Origin: Bacteroidota bacterium
Lineage (GTDB): Bacteria; Bacteroidota; Bacteroidia; Chitinophagales; Chitinophagaceae
Assembly (NCBI GenBank): GCA_023430465.1
Contig: JAEZAM010000026.1
Coordinates: 1 to 21,372 of the forward strand
Reading direction: 5' to 3'
Length of the DNA stretch: 21,372 bases
Shown: positions 1-7,698 of the stretch, piece after piece
How the letters are laid out: the number at the start of each line of letters is the position of its first letter
Numbering within the stretch: the stretch's first letter is position 1
Translations under genes and position numbers: made by a program
Notes under the pieces: model-generated
What the model saw: the letters and a program-made list of their open reading frames with translations, nothing else
Told to the model about the DNA's origin: nothing
Databases searched by the model: none

Positions 1-4
1 CCAG

Positions 5-34
5 CATCCAGTCATCCCGCATCCAGTCATCCAG
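5..34. repeat. Short direct tandem repeat, 15-bp unit, at the window edge
   Basis: Two adjacent copies of a 15-base unit, CATCCAGTCATCCCG (5-19) and CATCCAGTCATCCAG (20-34), differ at one base. Bases 1-4 (CCAG) match the end of another copy, so the array probably continues left of the window. It lies immediately downstream of the treY stop codon. The function is unknown; replication slippage is the simplest origin. Confidence 0.6.
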
Positions 35-37
35 CAT

Positions 38-2701
38 TTAGCTCCCCGCCGCCAGCACCGCCACCGGGAACCGCCTGAACAACTCATGTACCTCTATTAC
101 CGGACCTGTCACAGTCTCCTCTGTGAAAATATTCCGCCATTGTGTTGGTGCATCCGGCGGTAGTGTTAGTGAAAACTGTTTACCCGTATTGGCTACGATC
201 CCTAGTGGCAATACCACCAGCGCCCACTCCTCCTTATATCTGCGCAGGTAAGCGATGACCTCACGGTTTGAACCCTCACCATACAATGGTATGTATTCAC
301 CATGTGTAAAAAGATCTTTCTTCTGGCGACGCAATTGCAACACCTCTTTTGTTACAAACATCTTCTGCGTCCCCAATTCATAGTGTTCCTTCGCCCACGC
401 CAGCATCTCCTCCCCACCCTGCTGTTCCCGTTCGTTGAGCTCGGCTACCATTTTCTTGCGCAAGTCAAAATTTACCGGCCGGCGATTATCCGGATCTACA
501 TAGCTGATATCCCAGAGCTCGCAACCCCGGTAGATGTCGGGTATACCCGGCGCCGTTGTCTTCATGATCACCTGCACCATGGTATAGGTATTTGCATAAC
601 CGATGATCTTTTTTACGAAAGGCATCAGCGAAGGAAGAAAACTATGATTCGGATTTAACAGGTGATCGATAAATGCAAGGCAGGCTTCTTCGTAGGCCGT
701 ATTCGGGTTGAGGTAATCGCTCATGAGTTTTGATTCCCGAAGAGCCTTCACCGCATATTTTTTTGTCCGCTCGATGAACTCGGGTGTTACCACGAAATCT
801 TCGGGGAAGCCCCCCACCAGTACCTGGTAAAGGAAATACTCATCATTTACTATGGGAGCACGCACCTCACCGATATCACGCCGGATCGGTTCATTGATCT
901 CCTGCCAGTGCTTTACAAGTCCGGCCCATTCATTCGCCAATTCGCTTATGATATTGATCCGGACGCGGCCATCCTCTCCGCGTTTCGTATCATGTGTAGA
1001 CGTACAGTTGAACGAAAGCGGGTTTCGGCGCTGACGTTCCTGCATTTTTTCATGAAAAGTTTGCGTTGTGATACCAAGCACACATGGCTCATCTCCCACC
1101 TCGTTATGCGATATCAAAGGGTTGTAGCGGTAGAACGTCGTGTCCTCCACTCCCTTTGCAGCCAGTGGCCCGGTGAACTGCATAAGGCGCTGCACAAATA
1201 ATAAGCGGTTATCGTGTTTCACCGCATCTTCATGTGGCTCGAACATCTCGCGTAACACATCCAGTTCATAGTTGAGTTCCGGATGCCGCGAACGGGCTTC
1301 GGCAAAACCAAGATCCACCAGGTTTCTGTCATGATCTGTCAGGGGTAATGCCTCGATGTAGGCACGGTATACCGGGAAGCCGGCCATGAATACGCCCAGC
1401 GCCATCTTCAGGTTGGCCATCCTGATCTCCTCATCCTCTATGATGTTCAGTGAAAGCAGCATCCGCAAAAGATTATCCCATTCACCATTGAGATAGCTTT
1501 CCAGGTTCGAGAGTTTATTCTCAAAAACCATTTTCTCATAATCCGTATACTCCGGCACAAATGAATGGTAAGTGGCCAGCAGTTTCTCAGCGCCCTTGTT
1601 GTCAGTGATCACCTGGTTGATGTAGGAGAGAAACTCGTATCCGCTCGTCCCCTGTATATCGAATGATTCCGGCAGTTCCTCTTTGACATCGAGGATTTTC
1701 TCAACGATCACGTAACAATCGGGACCGAAGAGCTGCCGCAACCGGTCAAAATATTCGCGTGGATTTTTCAAACCGTCCACATGGTCGATGCGCAGACCAT
1801 GTATATACCCTTTTTCATAAAGATTGTGCGTGTAGCGATGATAGTCATCAAACACGCGCTGGTCTTCCATGCGCAGGCAGATCAGTCCATTCACATTGAA
1901 AAAACGGCGGTAGTTGATCTGCAAATTTGATTCAGTATGTATGCACAATACGTAATGCTGGCTACTGATGATCTTTGCAAGGAATTCCCTGTCGGCATTG
2001 ATTGCTGCGACTTTTTTCGTGATGGCCTCACGGTATTCATCCTGGTGAAGGAGTGAGAGCAGGTCGTCTTTCATCACTTTCCAATGGTCGATCCCGGTGG
2101 TCACATTATTGACCAGTGCACTGATCGCTGCATTCACGTGATTTCCTTCATCCCCCAGGCAACCCGAGAGGATCAGTGGATAGCTGTCGATATTTACGGG
2201 ATAACGGTTGTTGTAGTACACGATAAAAAAGCCATCAGCCGCGAACTCCAACTGAAGCTTCCCTTCTTCCAGGCATTGGACTGTCGTAGCTTCCAGGAAA
2301 GGCACCATGAGCTTGTTCTGATAAAAGGGGTGTTCCCAGTCGATATCGAAATATGTGGCGTAGGAGGAATTAATTCCTCGCTCCAATACGTCCTTCAGCC
2401 AGATATTGTTGGTGTCAAAAGCCAGGTGGTTGGGAACGATATCCTGGACCCAACTCATGCCTTTTTCCCGAAGCCGCCCGGCCAGTCGGGCGAGGTCATC
2501 TTCTGTGCCTACCTCGTCGTTAATACGGGTCGGATCGATCCCATCATATCCGTGGGTACTTCCTTTTGCAGCCTGCAACAGCGGCGATGCGTAAATCGTA
2601 CTGATCCCCAGTTCATCCAGGTAATCAAGTATCGCGTCGAGGTGTGAAAAATTAAAATCTTTGTTGAATTGTATACGATAAGTGCTGGTTGGAATATGCA
2701 T
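38..2701 (-). CDS. treY: Malto-oligosyltrehalose synthase (maltooligosyl trehalose synthase)
   Basis: This GH13 enzyme converts the reducing-end alpha-1,4 bond of maltodextrin into an alpha,alpha-1,1 bond, giving maltooligosyltrehalose. It is the first step of the TreY-TreZ trehalose pathway and acts in the cytoplasm. The 887-aa product starts MHIPTSTYRIQF, a typical TreY N terminus, with no signal peptide. All four GH13 regions are visible: I, DIVPNHL from D87; II, GLRIDHVDGL with nucleophile D306; III, VIVEKILD with acid/base E334; IV, STHDTKR with D571. The motif GLRIDHVDGL separates TreY from ordinary amylases. Length is usual for the family. The ATG at 2701 is supported because the conserved sequence begins almost at once. 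No treZ partner is visible; it may lie to the left, downstream of treY. The gene is divergent from a debranching-enzyme remnant across a 109-bp gap in which I see no TAnnTTTG box for treY. Confidence 0.95.
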   Translation of the reverse strand: MHIPTSTYRIQFNKDFNFSHLDAILDYLDELGISTIYASPLLQAAKGSTHGYDGIDPTRINDEVGTEDDLARLAGRLREKGMSWVQDIVPNHLAFDTNNIWLKDVLERGINSSYATYFDIDWEHPFYQNKLMVPFLEATTVQCLEEGKLQLEFAADGFFIVYYNNRYPVNIDSYPLILSGCLGDEGNHVNAAISALVNNVTTGIDHWKVMKDDLLSLLHQDEYREAITKKVAAINADREFLAKIISSQHYVLCIHTESNLQINYRRFFNVNGLICLRMEDQRVFDDYHRYTHNLYEKGYIHGLRIDHVDGLKNPREYFDRLRQLFGPDCYVIVEKILDVKEELPESFDIQGTSGYEFLSYINQVITDNKGAEKLLATYHSFVPEYTDYEKMVFENKLSNLESYLNGEWDNLLRMLLSLNIIEDEEIRMANLKMALGVFMAGFPVYRAYIEALPLTDHDRNLVDLGFAEARSRHPELNYELDVLREMFEPHEDAVKHDNRLLFVQRLMQFTGPLAAKGVEDTTFYRYNPLISHNEVGDEPCVLGITTQTFHEKMQERQRRNPLSFNCTSTHDTKRGEDGRVRINIISELANEWAGLVKHWQEINEPIRRDIGEVRAPIVNDEYFLYQVLVGGFPEDFVVTPEFIERTKKYAVKALRESKLMSDYLNPNTAYEEACLAFIDHLLNPNHSFLPSLMPFVKKIIGYANTYTMVQVIMKTTAPGIPDIYRGCELWDISYVDPDNRRPVNFDLRKKMVAELNEREQQGGEEMLAWAKEHYELGTQKMFVTKEVLQLRRQKKDLFTHGEYIPLYGEGSNREVIAYLRRYKEEWALVVLPLGIVANTGKQFSLTLPPDAPTQWRNIFTEETVTGPVIEVHELFRRFPVAVLAAGS

Positions 2702-2810
2702 CCGGTAATATTTTTTACACTTCTTTACTTACCATTTTTCTTGCCATTTTATGTGGAATTCTGCTTATGGAACAATATTTACAGCCATTGCCGCAGAAAC
2801 CAACCAATTT

Positions 2811-3020
2811 ATGATCGAGGCGATTGCATATCGAACGGGCAGCCCATACCCGCTGGGAGCCACATGGGACGGACAGGGCGTGAACTTTGCCATCTATTCT
2901 GAAAATGCTAAAGGTGTCGAGCTATGTCTTTTCAATGCAATTGAAGATGATATAGAAACTTTCAAAATAAGACTGAAAGAACGCAGCCACCATGTGTGGC
3001 ATGCATACCTCACCGCATGA
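2811..3020 (+). pseudogene. N-terminal remnant of a glycogen-debranching enzyme (GlgX/TreX type)
   Basis: A 69-codon open frame starts at ATG 2811 and ends at TGA 3018-3020. Its product contains YPLGATWDGQGVNFAIYSEN and GVELCLF, then RSHHVWHAYL. That is the start of the CBM48/N-terminal domain of GlgX/TreX isoamylase-type debranching enzymes. Full-length members have about 650-750 residues with a GH13 catalytic domain; here nothing catalytic follows. The remnant stops where the family normally continues with a YGYRV-like segment, and the intact amylase begins only 58 bp later. An internal deletion that removed the catalytic part is the simplest reading. The +1 frame is open from about 2977 to a TAA at 3073-3075 and encodes a hydrophilic, proline-rich tail, possibly the shifted end of the old gene. 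Expression as a free mini carbohydrate-binding domain is possible but less likely. Confidence 0.8.
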
Positions 3021-3078
3021 ATCACCCGACAAGGTGCCGCAGGAATCACTCCCAGAACTCACAACACCGGAATAACAA

Positions 3079-4590
3079 ATGAAACAAAATCAAACGCTGC
3101 TGCAATTTTTTGAATGGTATACCCCCGCTGATGGTGCTCATTGGGAGAGGCTGGAAGCAAACGCGCCACGTTTTACAGAAATGGGAATTACCAGTGTGTG
3201 GTTACCGCCGGCATATAAGGGGACGAGGGGCGAAACTTCGGAGGGATATGATGTGTATGATATTTATGATCTTGGCGAGTTTGATCAAAAAGGAACAGTG
3301 CGCACGAAATACGGAACCAAAGCAACTTACATGCGCGCGGTTAATATGGCAAGGCAACTGGGCCTGGAAGTATACGTGGACGTAGTACTCAACCACATGG
3401 GCGGCGCGGAAGAAACGGAAAAGGTGATGGTGCGGGAAGTGGACCCGGACGACCGCACGAAGTTTCTGTCTCCACCCAAGGAAATAGAAGCTTACACACG
3501 GTTCACGTTTCCCGGCAGAAAAAATATACATTCCAACTTTACCTGGGACAAATCCTGTTTTTCCGGCATTGATCATGAAGCTGGCAGTACGACAAATGTT
3601 ATTTACAAGATCGTCAATGATTATCCCGACTGGGAGCCGCTTGTTCACAATGAAAAAGGAAACTTCGATTACCTGATCCTGAATGATATCGAGACCCGCA
3701 ACCCTGCTGTACGGGAAGAATTGAAACGCTGGATACAATGGTACTATACCACTGTACCGTTTGATGGTGTACGGCTCGATGCTGTCAAACACATCAATCC
3801 AGACTTTTTCATAGAATGGATTGATTATATCCGTGCAGAAATAAAACAAGACATGAAGGTAATCGGTGAATACTGGCTGTCTGATGATCTGCCCGTTTTA
3901 CTTAAATACCTCGATGCAATTGGCAACCGGATGCAATTATTCGATGCTCCGCTTCATCACAATTTTTCTATTGCATCAGAGCAAAAAGAAAATTATGATC
4001 TGCGAAATATCCTGCAGGAATCCCTCGTCACAACACGACCGGGCGCCGCAGTTACCTTCGTTGACAACCATGATACACAACCGCTGCAGTCACTGGAAGA
4101 ATATACAGAGCAATGGTTCAAGCCACATGCCTATGCACTTATCTTGTTGCGGAAAGCGGGAACGCCCTGTATTTTTTATCCTGATCTTTATGGTACGTGT
4201 TATAGTGGCAAACGCAAATCAGGCGAACACTGCGAGATAGAGATCCCTGCGCTGGAGATACTGTCTCTATTGATCCATCTCCGGAAAGAGTATGCATACG
4301 GACCTCAGCTCGATCAGTTCGACGAACCCGACAGCATTGCCTGGGTCAGAAGCGGTGATCCTGAACGAGCGGGATCGGGATGCATTGTCCTTCTCTCAAC
4401 TAACCAGGCAAAACCGGTTAACAAACGTATCCATGCCGGCCGGGCATTTGCGGGTCAGACAGTTTATGACTGTATGAATGGATCGGTGCCCGTTGAAATA
4501 GATAACGACGGCTACGGCATTTTCCCCGTACCACCCGCATCTGTAGGCGTATGGACGAAAAACCAGGTCATCAAGGCCATCGCTTTTTGA
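3079..4590 (+). CDS. Cytoplasmic alpha-amylase, GH13 (GH13_5-like)
   Basis: An endo-acting alpha-1,4-glucan hydrolase that would cut glycogen, starch or maltodextrin. The 503-aa product has no signal peptide and starts LLQFFEWYTPADG-like, as in the Bacillus liquefying and E. coli cytoplasmic amylases (the QYFEWY...DG signature). Catalytic regions are intact: I, DVVLNHMGG from D101; II, GVRLDAVKHI with nucleophile D234; III, GEYW with acid/base E264; IV, FVDNHDTQP with D332. Spacing matches the liquefying-amylase family closely. The last ~80 residues form the C-terminal beta domain. The start ATG at 3079 has only a poor upstream GG and no clear Shine-Dalgarno. The gene lies 58 bp after the debranching-enzyme remnant and may use the promoter region that once served it. 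Its stop codon directly abuts the stop of the next, opposite-strand gene. The name amyA would fit the family, but I leave the symbol empty. Confidence 0.93.
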   Translation: MKQNQTLLQFFEWYTPADGAHWERLEANAPRFTEMGITSVWLPPAYKGTRGETSEGYDVYDIYDLGEFDQKGTVRTKYGTKATYMRAVNMARQLGLEVYVDVVLNHMGGAEETEKVMVREVDPDDRTKFLSPPKEIEAYTRFTFPGRKNIHSNFTWDKSCFSGIDHEAGSTTNVIYKIVNDYPDWEPLVHNEKGNFDYLILNDIETRNPAVREELKRWIQWYYTTVPFDGVRLDAVKHINPDFFIEWIDYIRAEIKQDMKVIGEYWLSDDLPVLLKYLDAIGNRMQLFDAPLHHNFSIASEQKENYDLRNILQESLVTTRPGAAVTFVDNHDTQPLQSLEEYTEQWFKPHAYALILLRKAGTPCIFYPDLYGTCYSGKRKSGEHCEIEIPALEILSLLIHLRKEYAYGPQLDQFDEPDSIAWVRSGDPERAGSGCIVLLSTNQAKPVNKRIHAGRAFAGQTVYDCMNGSVPVEIDNDGYGIFPVPPASVGVWTKNQVIKAIAF

Positions 4591-5031
4591 TTATTTTTTT
4601 TCTGCGAGATCTTTAATCACCGCCAATGCCTGTGGCCAGGCTTTACGGAAAAAATCCAGCCACTCTTCATTCACATCGATATCTACGATGAGGTCGGTGG
4701 CATCGCCATTTTTTTCCAATGTATAATTTTCCATCGCGCCCTGCCAGGCTTTCACTTTTTCACTTGTTGTATCCTCCACGCCATCTTTCAACTCGCCCAG
4801 GTGCCGTATCGACATGAATTTTTCCGGTACAACATCAGCTATTTCCGCCACCATGCCGTTGCCGTTGCCTCCGAGGAAATAGGCCTTGCTGCCCTTCTTC
4901 CAGTCGGTCTTTACTGTAGAGTCCGGGGAAAAAGGTTTTGTCCATTGTTCATATGATTGAAGATCCCACAGTACTTCCCAAAGTCTGGCTGGTGAAGCCT
5001 GTATCGTGTTGCGGTATTGCTCATGTTGCAT
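4591..5031 (-). CDS. SRPBCC/START-fold protein (AHSA1-like or polyketide-cyclase-like)
   Basis: A small 146-aa soluble protein of the Bet v1-like SRPBCC superfamily. The opening HEQYRNTIQASPARLWEVLW followed by LQSYEQWTKPFSP is the usual first strand, first helix and W-containing loop. The end, EEWLDFFRKAWPQALAVIKDL, is the long C-terminal helix that packs across the fold. Members bind hydrophobic ligands or act as Hsp90 co-chaperone-like proteins; the ligand here cannot be told. An open frame extends upstream to 5247 but would overlap the UvrA-type gene and lacks family sequence, so I take the ATG at 5031. Its stop (TAA, 4593-4591) abuts the amylase stop with no spacer. It lies 91 bp downstream of the UvrA-type gene, and a 12-bp palindrome in that gap may mark its own promoter region. 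Confidence 0.82.
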   Translation of the reverse strand: MQHEQYRNTIQASPARLWEVLWDLQSYEQWTKPFSPDSTVKTDWKKGSKAYFLGGNGNGMVAEIADVVPEKFMSIRHLGELKDGVEDTTSEKVKAWQGAMENYTLEKNGDATDLIVDIDVNEEWLDFFRKAWPQALAVIKDLAEKK

Positions 5032-5062
5032 AATGAATGGATTTAAGTGATGAATATAGTCA

Positions 5063-5074
5063 TGTAAATTTACA
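5063..5074. promoter_or_regulatory. 12-bp perfect palindrome, possible operator
   Basis: TGTAAATTTACA is a perfect palindrome lying 32 bp upstream of the SRPBCC start, in a 91-bp gap between two minus-strand genes. Read on the minus strand it contains TAAATTTA, one base from the Bacteroidota -7 consensus TAnnTTTG. It could be a regulator site or a weak promoter element. Assignment rests on symmetry and position only. Confidence 0.3.
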
Positions 5075-5122
5075 CCCTCGTCGAACCGATACAGGGGGGG
5101 CATATGCGACAATTTCCGGGCC

Positions 5123-7642
5123 CTATTTTCCCATAAATTCCTTGAGAAATGGCGCTGTCTTGCTTTTCTTGACTTCAATGATCTCTGACGGTTTGCCAAT
5201 GGCCACGATGGTTCCTCCTTCATCACCTGCACCCGGGCCAATATCAATGATCAGGTCGGCGGCGGCAGCCACTTTCATGTCATGCTCCACGATGATTACC
5301 GTATTCCCCGCGTCCACAAGCCGGTTAAGCTGAAGGATGAGTTTGTCGACATCTGACGGGTGTAACCCTGTAGTTGGCTCATCCAGGATGTAGAGCGTAT
5401 CACCTTTCTGCGCACGCTGCAGTTCTGTGGCCAGTTTGATCCGCTGCGCCTCACCGCCGGACAGCTCAGTTGCCGACTGTCCGAGCCGCAGGTATCCGAG
5501 GCCAACCTCATCCACTACACTGAGCGACCGATGGATATGCTTATCGTCCCGGAAGAAGTCGAGTGCACCGCGTACGGTCAGTTGCAGAACCTCTGCAATG
5601 TTCTTCCCTTTGTAAAGTATTTCCAGCGTCTGCGGATTATATCTTGAACCTCCACATGTAGGGCAGGGTGTATACACGCTTGGGAGAAACAGGAGTTCAA
5701 CCATTACGAACCCTTCCCCTTCACAATGCGGACAGCGGCCTTTCGCGACATTGAAGGAAAAGCGACCGGCATCATAGCGTCGCTTTTTTGCCGCAGGCGT
5801 ATCTGCAAAAATCTTTCTTACCTGGTCGAACAGACCCGTATATGTGGCCAGGTTTGATCTGGGCGTACGCCCGATCGGTTTTTGATCCACGGTAACAAGC
5901 CGGCGAATGGATTTCATTCCTGCTACTATGCGGCCTGAAACAGGTCCTTTTGGCCGCGCCTCCTCCGTTTGCTGATCCTCTGCCGGTAAAACATGCCCCA
6001 GTTCATCGGCCACCATCTCCACCAGCCCCTGGCTAACCAGGCTCGATTTTCCTGAACCCGACACGCCCGTTACAACGGTCATGCACCCGATGGGAAATTT
6101 AATATCAAGTTGATGAAGATTGTTGCGCGTAACGCCCTCAAGTTTCAGCCAGTCCCTTGCATCCCGCACTTCGCGCGGGCTGTAGGCTTGTCTTGCAAAC
6201 AAATGAACGGCGGTCCTGGAGTCCTTTACCTTCTGCAGCCCTGCTGGTGGTCCGCTGTATAATATCTGGCCACCCGCTTCTCCCGCATCAGGTCCTACAT
6301 CCACGATCCAGTCGGCACGCCGGATCACATCGATCTCATGCTCCACAACGAACAGTGAATTACCTGCAGCTTTCAGCCGGTCCAATGCTTTCAACAAGGC
6401 AACGGTATCTGCAGGGTGCAAACCTGAGGATGGTTCATCAAGCACATACACTACCCCAAACAGGTTGGAGTAAACCTGCGTTGCCAGGCGCAACCGCTGT
6501 AGCTCTCCCGGCGATAAAGTTGGAGTGCTTCGATCAAGTGAAAGATATCCCAGCCCGAGGTCCTGCAGTATTTCCAACCTTGAGCAAAGATCACTGCTCA
6601 GCCGCATGGCAACAATATTATGCTCATCACCTCCCTTAGCGACCCCTGAATCTTTAGCAAAAGGCAGCAGAAGTTTGTAAAGATGCTTGAGTGGAAGATG
6701 CGACATCTCTGCAATATCCATCCCCGCGAATTTGACACTCAGTGATTCTTTTTTTAGTCGCTTGCCATGACAGGCTGGACATTCGCTGCGTAGCATGAAA
6801 TGTGCAACCCGCTTTTTCATCATCGCACTTTGTGTATGTGTAAACGTATGCTGCACATATTTTCGAGCACCGATGAATGTACCCTGGTAAGCCGGCTTTT
6901 CTTTCCTCCTCAATGCGTCTTTCACTTCTTTCAGATCAAAGCCGGGGTAGACCGGCACGACTGGTTGTTCATCCGTGAACAGTATCCAGTCACGCACTTT
7001 CTTTGGGAAATCCCTCCAGGGTTTATCAATATCATAACCCATGGTGGTCAGGATATCTCTGAGGTTCTGTCCCTGCCAGGCGCCTGGCCATGCAGCAATC
7101 GCTTTTTCACGAATGCTCAGCGAAGGGTCGGGCACCATGGAGGCCTCGGTGATGTCATGAATGCTGCCAAGGCCGTGACAAACGGGGCAGGCGCCCTCGG
7201 GCGTATTATATGAAAATGATTCTGCGTAGAGAATGGACTGACCGGGTGGGTAGTCACCCGCGCGGGAATACAGCATCCGGAGCAGGTTGGAAAGTGTTGT
7301 CACACTCCCCACAGAGGAACGTGTGGTGCCGCCACCGCGTTGTTGCTGCAGTGCCACTGCCGGTGGCAATCCATCGATGCGATCAACTTCAGGAACCGAC
7401 ATCTGGTGGAACAGCCGGCGTGCATAGGGAGAAACAGATTCAAGATAACGCCGCTGTGCTTCCGCATACAATGTTCCAAACGCCAGCGAAGATTTGCCCG
7501 ATCCGGATACACCGGTGAAGACAACCAGCGCATCCCTGGGTATTTCCAGGTCAACATTCTTTAAGTTATGTTCCCTTGCACCCCTTACCGACACGAAGCC
7601 GGATCTGCTTTCTTTACCAGCTTCGTGCAAAGCATCCTTCAT
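5123..7642 (-). CDS. UvrA-like ABC ATPase without the UvrB-binding domain (class II UvrA paralogue, UvrA2-like)
   Basis: A tandem ABC ATPase of the UvrA family, 839 aa from ATG 7642; classical UvrA has about 940. Seen in order: Walker A GVSGSGKSSLAF (K50), zinc-module cysteines CPVC at 152-155 and a later CPAC, signature LSPGELQRLRLATQ, Walker B VYVLDEPSSGLHP, second Walker A GVSGSGKSSLVSQ (K532), second zinc pair CPHC and CPTC, signature LSGGEAQRIKLATEL, and Walker B LYILDEPTTGLHP (E755). Between LYSRAG and FSYNTPEGACPVC there are only about 14 residues, where UvrA1 carries the UvrB-binding domain of over 100 residues. Such class II proteins are known or proposed to bind damaged or drug-bound DNA and to aid tolerance of DNA-binding antibiotics; a role here is inferred. 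An alternative GTG start at 7702 overlaps the cytochrome stop and would add 20 non-conserved residues. The gene follows the cytochrome on the same strand and may share its transcript. Confidence 0.9.
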   Translation of the reverse strand: MKDALHEAGKESRSGFVSVRGAREHNLKNVDLEIPRDALVVFTGVSGSGKSSLAFGTLYAEAQRRYLESVSPYARRLFHQMSVPEVDRIDGLPPAVALQQQRGGGTTRSSVGSVTTLSNLLRMLYSRAGDYPPGQSILYAESFSYNTPEGACPVCHGLGSIHDITEASMVPDPSLSIREKAIAAWPGAWQGQNLRDILTTMGYDIDKPWRDFPKKVRDWILFTDEQPVVPVYPGFDLKEVKDALRRKEKPAYQGTFIGARKYVQHTFTHTQSAMMKKRVAHFMLRSECPACHGKRLKKESLSVKFAGMDIAEMSHLPLKHLYKLLLPFAKDSGVAKGGDEHNIVAMRLSSDLCSRLEILQDLGLGYLSLDRSTPTLSPGELQRLRLATQVYSNLFGVVYVLDEPSSGLHPADTVALLKALDRLKAAGNSLFVVEHEIDVIRRADWIVDVGPDAGEAGGQILYSGPPAGLQKVKDSRTAVHLFARQAYSPREVRDARDWLKLEGVTRNNLHQLDIKFPIGCMTVVTGVSGSGKSSLVSQGLVEMVADELGHVLPAEDQQTEEARPKGPVSGRIVAGMKSIRRLVTVDQKPIGRTPRSNLATYTGLFDQVRKIFADTPAAKKRRYDAGRFSFNVAKGRCPHCEGEGFVMVELLFLPSVYTPCPTCGGSRYNPQTLEILYKGKNIAEVLQLTVRGALDFFRDDKHIHRSLSVVDEVGLGYLRLGQSATELSGGEAQRIKLATELQRAQKGDTLYILDEPTTGLHPSDVDKLILQLNRLVDAGNTVIIVEHDMKVAAAADLIIDIGPGAGDEGGTIVAIGKPSEIIEVKKSKTAPFLKEFMGK

Positions 7643-7698
7643 ATAAACCGGCGGCCAAAAACTATGCCACTGGCCTTGCGCACATACTTGCAGGGTCG

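Noticed and set aside
2084..2647. Open frame of 187 codons on the plus strand
   Set aside because: It is antisense to treY, which is clearly coding there (GH13 region I lies inside); no family resemblance.
2751..2810. 20-codon upstream extension of the debranching-enzyme remnant from ATG 2751
   Set aside because: The extra residues are not like the family, whose sequence begins at MIEAIAYRTG (ATG 2811); no ribosome site favours the earlier start.
3202..3849. Long open frame (215 codons) on the minus strand
   Set aside because: It lies wholly opposite the amylase, whose catalytic motifs are intact; its translation has no recognisable domain.
5032..5247. N-terminal extension of the SRPBCC protein to 218 residues
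   Set aside because: The extension overlaps the 3' end of the UvrA-type gene and is basic, non-family sequence; the fold begins at ATG 5031.
6157..6639. Open frame of 160 codons on the plus strand
   Set aside because: It is antisense to the UvrA-type gene across its conserved signature and Walker B region; composition is low-complexity and unconvincing.
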